Positions 1-5,138 of a DNA stretch of 5,470 bases are shown here, one piece after another. Position 1 is the stretch's first letter. The number at the start of each line of letters is the position of its first letter. This stretch comes from Cellulomonas sp. (lineage in GTDB: Bacteria; Actinomycetota; Actinomycetes; Actinomycetales; Cellulomonadaceae). The notes beneath the pieces were generated by a model. It saw nothing but the letters and a program-made list of their open reading frames with translations, did not search any database and was not told the DNA's origin. The position numbers and the translations under genes were made by a program. The DNA lies in NCBI GenBank assembly GCA_031178805.1, contig JAPSIJ010000073.1, forward strand, positions 3,733 to 9,202. Reading direction: 5' to 3'.

Positions 1-14
1 GCTGGGCTGCGCGG

Positions 15-659
15 TCAGGCGAAGGGCGGCAGGTCCAGCACGGCGTCCAGCCGGTCCCGCACGACGGCGTCGGCCTGCGCGCAGACCACCGGCTTCGCGT
101 TGAACGCGATGCCGAAGCCCGCGGCGGCGAGCATGTCCAGGTCGTTGGCGCCGTCGCCGATCGCGACCGTGCGCTCCACCGGGATGCCCGCCTCGGCGGC
201 GTACGCGCGCAGGGTGCGGGCCTTGACCGCGCGGTCCACGACCTCGCCGGCGACCCGGCCGGTGAGCGCGCCGTGCTCGACCTCCAGGGTGTTCGCCCGG
301 AACCGCGTGATGCCGAGCCGCGCCGCGAGCGGGGCGACGACCTCCTCGAACCCGCCCGACACCAGGCCGACGGGCCAGCCGCGCCGGTCGAGCTCGGCCA
401 GCAGCTCGACGGCGCCGGGCGTGACGACGACCTCGGCCAGCACCTCGGCGAACACCGCCACCGGCAGGCCCGCCAGCGTGGCGACCCGGGCGCGCAGCGA
501 CTCGGTGAAGTCCAGCTCGCCGCGCATGGCCCGCTCGGTGATCGCCGCGACCTCCGCGCGGGACCCGGCGTGGTCGGCGAGCAGCTCGACCACCTCCTGG
601 GTGATCAGCGTCGAGTCCACGTCCATGACGACGAGGCGGGCGGGGCGCGGGAGGCTCAC
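15..659 (-). CDS. serB: Phosphoserine phosphatase (SerB), HAD superfamily
   Basis: Cytosolic enzyme that hydrolyses O-phosphoserine to L-serine, the last step of the phosphorylated serine pathway. The 214-residue protein carries every HAD motif. Motif I is DVDST at 13-17, with nucleophile D13 and acid/base D15. Motif II is SGG at 101-103, motif III lysine is K146, and motif IV is GDGANDLDM at 168-176 with the Mg-binding D169. E22 and R58 fit the substrate-binding pair. From memory of the Methanocaldococcus jannaschii enzyme (D11, D13, E20, R56, S99, K144, D167), every residue is displaced by exactly two, so this is a true SerB and not a generic HAD phosphatase. It is the short form, without the N-terminal ACT domains of mycobacterial SerB2. 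The start is GTG at 659, seven nt after a TAGCCT -10 hexamer, which implies a leaderless mRNA. It lies downstream of glgC on the same strand, but a terminator hairpin and its own promoter separate them. Identification is firm. Confidence 0.95.
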   Translation of the reverse strand: MSLPRPARLVVMDVDSTLITQEVVELLADHAGSRAEVAAITERAMRGELDFTESLRARVATLAGLPVAVFAEVLAEVVVTPGAVELLAELDRRGWPVGLVSGGFEEVVAPLAARLGITRFRANTLEVEHGALTGRVAGEVVDRAVKARTLRAYAAEAGIPVERTVAIGDGANDLDMLAAAGFGIAFNAKPVVCAQADAVVRDRLDAVLDLPPFA

Positions 660-666
660 GCCCGGC

Positions 667-672
667 AGGCTA
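667..672 (-). promoter_or_regulatory. serB -10 element (TAGCCT), leaderless promoter
   Basis: On the minus strand TAGCCT is followed by seven nt and then the GTG start of serB. This fits the actinobacterial TANNNT -10 hexamer, with transcription beginning at or next to the start codon. No clear -35 hexamer is seen, and the -35 region would fall within or beside the glgC terminator stem. This is a prediction from position and motif only. Confidence 0.6.
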
Positions 673-692
673 CCGACCCGCCCGCGCGCTCG

Positions 693-726
693 CGCGCCCC
701 GTCCGCCGTGCGGCGGCCGGGGCGCG
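693..726 (-). terminator. Strong GC hairpin, glgC transcription terminator
   Basis: The arms 693-707 and 712-726 pair at 14 of 15 positions around a 4-nt loop (708-711). The single mismatch is T702 against C717. The hairpin begins 8 nt beyond the glgC stop codon and ends before the serB promoter, which is where a glgC terminator should sit. No T-tract follows on the minus strand, so it would be the U-less type often proposed for high-GC actinobacteria. It is nearly symmetrical, so strand is assigned from context. Confidence 0.7.
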
Positions 727-734
727 GCGGGACG

Positions 735-1976
735 TCAGAGCTCGACGACGGCGCCCTTCGGCACGACCGTGATGCCGGACTCGGTCACGGTGAACCCGCG
801 GGCGAGGTCCTGCTCCCGGTCGATGCCGACGCGGGCGCGCTCCTGCACGACGACGTTCTTGTCGAGGATCGCCCGGTGCACCTGGGCGTACCGGTTCACC
901 ACGACGCCGTCCATCAGCACGGAGTCCGTGACCTGCCCCCAGGAGTGCAGGTACGTCCCCGGCGACAGGATCGACCCCGACACCGTGGCCCCCGAGACGA
1001 TGACGCCCGGCGACACGATCGAGTCGGCGGCGTGCCCCAGGCGGCCGGCGCCGGCGTGCACGAACTTCGCCGGCGGCAGCCCGGTGTACCCGGTGTAGAC
1101 CGGCCACTCGTCGTTGTAGAGGTTGAAGACCGGCTCGATGGAGATCAGGTCCTGGTTGGCGTCGTAGTAGGAGTCGAGCGTGCCGACGTCCCGCCAGTAG
1201 TCCCGGTCCCGGTCGGTGGAGCCGGGCACGTCGTTGTTGATGAAGTCGTAGACCGCCGCGGTGCCGCGCTCGACGAACGCGGGCACGAGGTCGCCGCCCA
1301 TGTCGTGCCGGCTGTCGGGGTTCTCGGCGTCCTCGGTCACCGCGCGGCGCAGGGCGTCGGTGTTGACGACGTAGTTGCCCATGGACGCGAGGATCTCGCC
1401 GGGGGAGTCCGGCAGGCCGACCGGGTCGCTCGGCTTCTCCCGGAACGCGGTGATCCGCGTCGGGTCGTCCGCGGCGGTCTCGATCACGCCGAACTGGTCG
1501 GCCATCGCGATCGGCTGCCGGATGCCCGCGACGGTCATCTCGGCGCCCGTGGCGATGTGCTGGTCGACCATCTGCGAGAAGTCCATCCGGTACACGTGGT
1601 CGGCGCCCACGACGACCACGATGTCCGGACGCTCGTCGTCCAGGATGTTGAGGCACTGGTAGATCGCGTCGGCCGAGCCGAGGTACCAGTGCTTGCCCAC
1701 CCGCTGCTGTGCGGGGACGGGCGAGACGTAGTTGCCCAGCAGGGTGGACATGCGCCAGGTCTTCGACACGTGCCGGTCGAGGCTGTGCGACTTGTACTGC
1801 GTCAGCACGACGATGTGCAGGTACCGCGAGTTGACGAGGTTCGACAGGGCGAAGTCGACGAGGCGGTAGATGCCCCCGAACGGCACGGCGGGCTTGGCGC
1901 GGGCGGCGGTCAGCGGCATGAGCCGCTTGCCCTCTCCACCTGCGAGGACGATTGCCAGGATGCGCGGCGCTGCCAT
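735..1976 (-). CDS. glgC: Glucose-1-phosphate adenylyltransferase (ADP-glucose pyrophosphorylase)
   Basis: Cytosolic enzyme that makes ADP-glucose and PPi from ATP and glucose-1-phosphate, the committed and usually allosterically regulated step of bacterial glycogen synthesis. The 413-residue length is normal for the family. The N-terminal nucleotidyltransferase domain has the pyrophosphorylase motif GGEGKRLMPLT at 13-23 and AKPAVPFGG at 27-35, containing K28. GADHVY at 124-129 gives the catalytic aspartate D126, and FREKP at 178-182 gives K181, the expected glucose-1-phosphate lysine. From about residue 315 the repeated I/V-spaced pattern is the left-handed beta-helix used for oligomerisation and regulation. 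The frame stays open upstream to 2336, but that stretch is antisense to glgA and lacks family similarity. ATG at 1976 begins directly before the first beta-strand (MAAPRILAIVLAGG) and lies six nt from a TACGGT hexamer, implying a leaderless start. It diverges from glgA, which uses its product. Confidence 0.97.
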   Translation of the reverse strand: MAAPRILAIVLAGGEGKRLMPLTAARAKPAVPFGGIYRLVDFALSNLVNSRYLHIVVLTQYKSHSLDRHVSKTWRMSTLLGNYVSPVPAQQRVGKHWYLGSADAIYQCLNILDDERPDIVVVVGADHVYRMDFSQMVDQHIATGAEMTVAGIRQPIAMADQFGVIETAADDPTRITAFREKPSDPVGLPDSPGEILASMGNYVVNTDALRRAVTEDAENPDSRHDMGGDLVPAFVERGTAAVYDFINNDVPGSTDRDRDYWRDVGTLDSYYDANQDLISIEPVFNLYNDEWPVYTGYTGLPPAKFVHAGAGRLGHAADSIVSPGVIVSGATVSGSILSPGTYLHSWGQVTDSVLMDGVVVNRYAQVHRAILDKNVVVQERARVGIDREQDLARGFTVTESGITVVPKGAVVEL

Positions 1977-1982
1977 GCCCCG

Positions 1983-1988
1983 ACCGTA
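1983..1988 (-). promoter_or_regulatory. glgC -10 element (TACGGT), leaderless promoter
   Basis: Read on the minus strand, TACGGT is followed by six nt and then the ATG of glgC at 1976. The spacing puts the transcript start on or next to the ATG. No recognisable -35 hexamer is present. Position and motif are the only evidence, but the same arrangement recurs at the other complete genes here. Confidence 0.6.
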
Positions 1989-1997
1989 GTGCCACCT

Positions 1998-2010
1998 GCC
2001 GCCCGGCGGC
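1998..2010. repeat. Short inverted repeat between the glgC and glgA promoters
   Basis: Two 6-nt arms, GCCGCC (1998-2003) and GGCGGC (2005-2010), are perfect inverted complements around a single C. The repeat sits between the two divergent -10 hexamers, near the -35 zone of both. It could be a shared operator, but G/C-only palindromes of this size arise easily at this base composition, so the functional call is weak. Confidence 0.25.
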
Positions 2011-2033
2011 GAGGCGAACGGAGCGATCCGCGC

Positions 2034-2039
2034 TAGCGT
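2034..2039 (+). promoter_or_regulatory. glgA -10 element (TAGCGT), leaderless promoter
   Basis: TAGCGT is followed by seven nt and then GTG at 2047. It overlaps the alternative upstream GTG at 2038, which therefore would not be in the mRNA if this is the real promoter. The hexamer also overlaps a perfect 8-bp palindrome, CGCTAGCG at 2031-2038. Confidence 0.6.
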
Positions 2040-2046
2040 GTCGCAG

Positions 2047-3267
2047 GTGAGAGTCGACCTGCTGACCCGCGAGTACCCGCCGCACGTGTACGGCGGGGCC
2101 GGCGTGCACGTCGCCGAGCTCGCCGCGGTCCTGCGGCGCAGCGTCGACGTGCGCGTGCACTGCTTCGACGGCCCCCGGGACGAGCCGGGGGTGACGGGGT
2201 ACTCCGTGCCGGCCGACCTGGCCGACGCCAACCCGGCGCTCGCCACCTTCGGCGTCGACCTGGCCGTCGTCGACGGCGTGGGCCGCGGGGAGGGTCCGGC
2301 GACCGACCTCGTGCACTCGCACACCTGGTACGCCAACCTCGCCGGCCACCTGGCCTCGCTGCTGCACGGCGTCCCGCACGTCGTGTCCGCGCACAGCCTG
2401 GAGCCGCTGCGGCCGTGGAAGGCCGAGCAGCTCGGCGGCGGCTACGCCCTGTCCTCCTGGGCCGAGCGCACCGCGTTCGAGTCCGCGGCGGCCGTGATCG
2501 CGGTCAGCGCCGGCATGCGCGCCGACATCCTGCGCTGCTACCCGGCGATCGACCCCGCCCGCGTCCAGGTCGTGCACAACGGCATCGACCTGAGCGGCTG
2601 GCGCCGCCCGGAGACCGACGACGAGTGGGACGCCGCCCGCCGCGTCGCCGTCGCGAACGGCATCGACCCCGACCGGCCCGCCGTGGTGTTCGTCGGCCGG
2701 ATCACCCGGCAGAAGGGCCTGCCCTACCTGCTGCGCGCCGCCGAGCAGCTGCCGCCGGAGGTCCAGCTGGTGCTGTGCGCCGGCGCCCCGGACACGCCGG
2801 AGATCCTCGCCGAGGTCACGGGGCTGGTCGAGCAGCTGCGCGCCCGCCGCGGCGGCGTGGTGTGGATCGACCGGATGCTGCCCCGCGAGGAGCTGGTGGC
2901 GGTCCTCGCGACGGGCACCGTGTTCGCCTGCCCGTCCGTGTACGAGCCGCTCGGCATCGTGAACCTCGAGGCGATGGCCGTGGGGCTGCCGGTGGTCGGC
3001 ACCGCCACGGGCGGCATCCCCGAGGTCGTCGACGCGGGCACCACCGGCTGGCTGGTGCCGATCGAGCAGGTGCAGGACGGCACCGGCACCCCCGTGGACC
3101 CGGACCGGTTCGTCGCCGACCTGGGCGCGGCGCTGGCGGAGGCCGTGTCCGACGCCGAGCGGGCGCGCGCCTGGGGCGTGGCGTCGCGCCGCCGGGTCGA
3201 GGACCACTTCTCCTGGGACGCGATCGCCGACCGCACCCTCGAGGTGTACCGCTCCGTCCTGGGCTGA
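2047..3267 (+). CDS. glgA: GT4 glycogen synthase / maltose-1-phosphate synthase (Corynebacterium-type GlgA, GlgM)
   Basis: Retaining GT-B glucosyltransferase that uses ADP-glucose. Members of this actinobacterial family are annotated as glycogen synthase, while the mycobacterial homologue (GlgM) makes maltose-1-phosphate from ADP-glucose and glucose-1-phosphate for the GlgE glucan pathway; sequence alone does not decide between them. The 406-residue protein opens with the family N-terminus REYPPHVYGGAGVHV (8-22), has SHTW at 91-94, the donor-site GRITRQKG at 217-224, and the GT4 E-x7-E pair E300/E308 in SVYEPLGIVNLEAM. This is a GT4 layout and not the longer GT5 GlgA of Escherichia coli. I chose GTG at 2047 over the in-frame GTG at 2038 because the protein then begins MRVDLLTREYPP, as homologues do, and because the upstream codon overlaps the -10 hexamer. 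It diverges from glgC and converges on the next gene, with 12 nt between their stop codons. Confidence 0.95.
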   Translation: MRVDLLTREYPPHVYGGAGVHVAELAAVLRRSVDVRVHCFDGPRDEPGVTGYSVPADLADANPALATFGVDLAVVDGVGRGEGPATDLVHSHTWYANLAGHLASLLHGVPHVVSAHSLEPLRPWKAEQLGGGYALSSWAERTAFESAAAVIAVSAGMRADILRCYPAIDPARVQVVHNGIDLSGWRRPETDDEWDAARRVAVANGIDPDRPAVVFVGRITRQKGLPYLLRAAEQLPPEVQLVLCAGAPDTPEILAEVTGLVEQLRARRGGVVWIDRMLPREELVAVLATGTVFACPSVYEPLGIVNLEAMAVGLPVVGTATGGIPEVVDAGTTGWLVPIEQVQDGTGTPVDPDRFVADLGAALAEAVSDAERARAWGVASRRRVEDHFSWDAIADRTLEVYRSVLG

Positions 3268-3298
3268 GCCGCCGGGGAGTCAGCCGACCCGGCGCGGC
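3268..3298. terminator. Possible bidirectional terminator at the glgA convergent junction
   Basis: The arms 3268-3276 and 3288-3298 form nine G-C pairs with a 2-nt bulge (3293-3294) and an 11-nt loop. The hairpin starts right after the glgA stop and reaches into the last codons of the convergent gene. It could end both transcripts. There is no T-tract on either side and the bulge weakens it, so this is tentative. Confidence 0.35.
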
Positions 3299-4110
3299 TC
3301 CGGGGCGCCGGGGTGCGTGGCCACGGCCAGCGCCCGCCGGGCCGCCCGGTCGACGTCCCGCAGCGCGGTCGACCGCTGGTCCGCCTGCCACAGGTTGACC
3401 GCGGCCCCGTCGTCGGCCGTCGCCAGGTCGACGATCGCGCGCAGCCGCAGCGCGCTGCCGATCACGCGCACCCGCCGCGGGTCCGTGCCGGGCGGCAGCA
3501 CGCCGCGCGCGTCCGGCGTGGTGCGCAGGGCGGCGATCCGCTCCGCCGCGTCCGGCCGCCAGCGCGCCACGTCGAGGGAGGTCAGCGCCTCGGTGGCCCG
3601 GGTCAGCGCGGTCGCGAGGTCGCGCTCGGCGTCCGCCAGCGTCCCGACGTGGCCGACCAGCGTGGTCCGCCACGGCGGCACCGCGTGCACGTGCCAGGTC
3701 ACCAGGTGCCCGGCCTCGTACACGCTGCCGAACTGCTCGACCTCGGGCACCGCCGCGAAGTCACCGTCCGCGGTGCTGACCAGCACCGCCTCGCCCGCGC
3801 CCTGCGCCGCGCCGGCCACGACGGCCGGGGCGCCGGCGGGGTCGCCCGGGGCGGGCAGCACCGCGGCGGCGGTCCGCGGCCCGCTGGCCCAGGCGGCGAC
3901 CAGGTCGGCGAGCGTCGCCGGGCCGGAGGGGTCCGGACCCGCCGCGGCGAGCCCGGGGACCCGCGCGCCGGGCACGACGACGCGGTGCGGCTCGTCGTCG
4001 CCCTGGACGGCGGCGAGCGTGCGCTGGACGGGGTCCGCCCCGGACCCGGCCTCGGCGAGCCAGAGGGCCAGGAGCACGGAGCGCGGCAGGGCGAGGGGAG
4101 TGCGGTCCAC
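3280..4110 (-). CDS. Conserved-looking actinobacterial protein of unknown function, 276 aa
   Basis: I do not recognise a characterised family. The frame is supported by G/C-rich third positions, by fitting exactly between glgA and the ABC gene, and by a TACGTT hexamer six nt before GTG at 4110. The protein looks soluble, with no signal peptide; the short hydrophobic stretch at 11-18 is too short for a confident membrane segment. Residues 50-105 are rich in Ala, Pro and Gly. The most structured-looking part is the aromatic stretch FGSVYEAGHLVTWHVH (127-142) followed by VPPW (144-147), then a charged helix-rich half (155-195). The C-terminal half ends in a long amphipathic helical region (about 218-262) with NLWQADQR at 239-246. 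No nucleotide-binding loop, metal cluster or catalytic motif is evident. It diverges from the ABC ATPase, and the 55 nt between their starts hold both promoters, so co-regulation is possible but not shown. Confidence 0.8.
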   Translation of the reverse strand: MDRTPLALPRSVLLALWLAEAGSGADPVQRTLAAVQGDDEPHRVVVPGARVPGLAAAGPDPSGPATLADLVAAWASGPRTAAAVLPAPGDPAGAPAVVAGAAQGAGEAVLVSTADGDFAAVPEVEQFGSVYEAGHLVTWHVHAVPPWRTTLVGHVGTLADAERDLATALTRATEALTSLDVARWRPDAAERIAALRTTPDARGVLPPGTDPRRVRVIGSALRLRAIVDLATADDGAAVNLWQADQRSTALRDVDRAARRALAVATHPGAPEPRRVG

Positions 4111-4116
4111 CCCACC

Positions 4117-4122
4117 AACGTA
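4117..4122 (-). promoter_or_regulatory. -10 element (TACGTT) of the uncharacterised gene, leaderless
   Basis: On the minus strand TACGTT is followed by six nt and then GTG at 4110, the same geometry as glgC. No ribosome binding site could fit in the predicted transcript. The call rests on motif and spacing. Confidence 0.55.
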
Positions 4123-4127
4123 CGTCC

Positions 4128-4149
4128 CCGCCCGGACCGCTCCGGGCGG
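4128..4149. repeat. 9-bp perfect inverted repeat in the divergent promoter region, possible operator
   Basis: The arms 4128-4136 (CCGCCCGGA) and 4141-4149 (TCCGGGCGG) are exact inverted complements around CCGC. The repeat ends one nt before the TAGGGT hexamer of the ABC gene and lies upstream of the opposite TACGTT hexamer, a position typical of an operator controlling both genes. It would not be transcribed if both promoters are placed correctly, so an RNA hairpin role is less likely. No regulator family is recognised from the sequence. Confidence 0.4.
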
Positions 4150-4150
4150 C

Positions 4151-4156
4151 TAGGGT
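4151..4156 (+). promoter_or_regulatory. ABC ATPase gene -10 element (TAGGGT)
   Basis: TAGGGT is followed by nine nt and then ATG at 4166. With the usual 6-7 nt between hexamer and start site, transcription would begin at about 4163, giving a leader of about three nt or none. The in-frame GTG at 4160 is only three nt from the hexamer and would probably be left out of the mRNA. Confidence 0.55.
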
Positions 4157-4165
4157 CTGGTGTCC

Positions 4166-4951
4166 ATGACCGACGTGCTCGACCTGCAGGACGTGACCAT
4201 CCGCCGCGGCACCACGACGATCCTCGATCGGCTGTCCTGGACGGTCCGCGAGGGCGAGCGCTGGGTGGTGCTCGGCCGCAACGGCGCCGGCAAGACCACG
4301 GTGCTCCAGGTGGCCGCCGGGCGGATGCACCCGACCGCCGGCACCGCCGACCTGCTGGGCTCGCGCCTGGGCCGCGTCGACGTGTTCGAGCTGCGGCCCC
4401 GGATCGGCCTGGCCAGCGCGGCGCTCGCCGACCGGATCCCCGCCGGGGAGGTCGTGCGGGACGTGGTGCTCACCGCCGCGTACGGCGTCACCGGCCGCTG
4501 GCGCGAGTCCTACGAGTCCGTGGACGAGTCGCGGGCGACCGACCTGATGGCGGCGTTCGGCGTCGAGCGGTTCGCCGACCGGCGGTACGGCACCCTCAGC
4601 GAGGGCGAGCGCAAGCGGGTGCAGATCGCCCGCGCGCTGATGAGCGACCCCGAGCTGCTGCTGCTGGACGAGCCGGCCGCGGGGCTGGACCTGGGCGGCC
4701 GCGAGGAGCTGGTCAGCGCGCTCGCCGAGCTGGCGGCGGACCGGCGCTCGCCGGTGCTCGTGCTCGTCACCCACCACGTCGAGGAGATCCCGCCGGGCTT
4801 CACGCACCTGCTGCTGCTCGCGGACGGCCGGGTGCACGCCGCCGGGCCGGTGGACGAGGTGCTCACGGACGAGAACCTCACGGGCGCGTTCGGCACCCCG
4901 CTGCACGTGGCGAAGGCCGGCGACCGGTGGACGGCCCGCTCCGCCCGGTGA
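4166..4951 (+). CDS. ABC-type ATPase without an adjacent permease (YlmA/ModF-like)
   Basis: Cytosolic ATP-binding cassette protein of 261 residues with one nucleotide-binding domain. Walker A is GRNGAGKTT (37-45, K43), the signature is LSEGERKRV (144-152), Walker B is LLLLDEP (164-170, D168 and catalytic-base candidate E169), the D-loop is AGLD (172-175), and the H-loop is VTHH (201-204, H203). The signature reads LSEGE instead of LSGGQ. The Q-loop glutamine appears absent: where it should lie, between Walker A and the signature, the sequence is RIGLASAAL (79-87), much as I recall for the YlmA/ModF group (COG1119). No membrane or substrate-binding component is next to it, so the name 'molybdenum transport' that this group often receives is not supported here. 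ATG at 4166 is preferred to GTG at 4160 because of the promoter position. The gene stands alone, with a hairpin directly after its stop. Confidence 0.85.
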   Translation: MTDVLDLQDVTIRRGTTTILDRLSWTVREGERWVVLGRNGAGKTTVLQVAAGRMHPTAGTADLLGSRLGRVDVFELRPRIGLASAALADRIPAGEVVRDVVLTAAYGVTGRWRESYESVDESRATDLMAAFGVERFADRRYGTLSEGERKRVQIARALMSDPELLLLDEPAAGLDLGGREELVSALAELAADRRSPVLVLVTHHVEEIPPGFTHLLLLADGRVHAAGPVDEVLTDENLTGAFGTPLHVAKAGDRWTARSAR

Positions 4952-4979
4952 CGCGGTCCCGGTGACGCCCGGGTCCGTG
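4952..4979 (+). terminator. Hairpin after the ABC ATPase gene, probable terminator
   Basis: The arms 4952-4962 and 4969-4979 pair over 11 positions, with one T-T mismatch (4957/4974) and one G-T wobble (4953/4978), around a 6-nt loop. The hairpin starts on the base after the stop codon. There is no T-tract. A 12-bp palindrome (4984-4995) just downstream could act as a second weak stem. Confidence 0.45.
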
Positions 4980-5054
4980 CCGGCGGGCGCGCCCGGTTCG
5001 TCCGGTCGGTCAGCCCGTCGTGCGGATTCCCCAGGCCGAGGTCAAGGAACCGTC

Positions 5055-5060
5055 TAGGAT
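5055..5060 (+). promoter_or_regulatory. nfeD-type gene -10 element (TAGGAT)
   Basis: TAGGAT matches the TANNNT hexamer and is the only good match in the 187-nt gap before the NfeD gene. Transcription would begin near 5067, giving a leader of about 72 nt. No -35 hexamer stands out 16-19 nt upstream. Confidence 0.45.
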
Positions 5061-5064
5061 CGGT

Positions 5065-5119
5065 GGCGAGCGGTGTGCTCGCCCGCTCGACGACGACGGT
5101 GCCCGCCCGCTCGGGCACC
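5065..5119 (+). other. Two tandem perfect hairpins in the predicted nfeD leader
   Basis: Hairpin one pairs 5065-5071 with 5077-5083 (7 bp, loop GGTGT) and lies at the predicted transcript start. Hairpin two pairs 5098-5105 with 5112-5119 (8 bp, loop CCCGCT) and ends 6 nt before the Shine-Dalgarno sequence. Both stems are exact. They may protect the 5' end, tune translation or attenuate transcription, but I recognise no known riboswitch class. Confidence 0.4.
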
Positions 5120-5125
5120 CCCGAC

Positions 5126-5132
5126 GGAGGGA
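5126..5132 (+). promoter_or_regulatory. Ribosome binding site of the NfeD-type gene (GGAGGGA)
   Basis: GGAGGGA lies six nt before ATG at 5139, with good spacing and strong complementarity to the 16S rRNA 3' end. It decides the start and sets this gene apart from the five others, which have no leader of this kind. Confidence 0.75.
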
Positions 5133-5138
5133 CCGACG

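Noticed and set aside
273..2036. 587-residue open frame on the plus strand
   Set aside because: Antisense shadow of serB and glgC, of low complexity, crossing a terminator and two promoters of well-supported genes.
1977..2336. In-frame upstream extension of glgC adding 120 residues
   Set aside because: The extra residues are antisense to glgA, are Ser/Thr/Arg-rich low-complexity sequence, and precede the true family N-terminus MAAPRILAIVLAGG at 1976.
670..3207. 845-residue open frame on the minus strand
   Set aside because: It is the antisense or out-of-frame shadow of glgC and glgA. The translation is Arg/Gly/Ala/His-rich without domain motifs, as expected where stop codons are rare in high-GC DNA.
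3761..4906. 381-residue minus-strand open frame opposite the ABC ATPase
   Set aside because: Shadow of the ABC gene, whose frame has full Walker A, signature, Walker B and H-loop motifs. This translation has none.
3313..4965. 550-residue plus-strand open frame spanning the uncharacterised gene and the ABC gene
   Set aside because: It is antisense to one gene and out of frame with the other. The real ABC ATPase frame (4166-4951) carries all the motifs.
4984..4995. 12-bp perfect palindrome CGGGCGCGCCCG
   Set aside because: It has no loop so cannot form a normal hairpin, and G/C-only palindromes are common at this composition. Mentioned only as a possible accessory to the ABC gene terminator.
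5040..5050. GGAAC at 5046-5050 considered as an ECF sigma factor -35 element
   Set aside because: No CGTT-like -10 element follows at the required 16-18 nt spacing. The TAGGAT hexamer gives a simpler housekeeping-type promoter.
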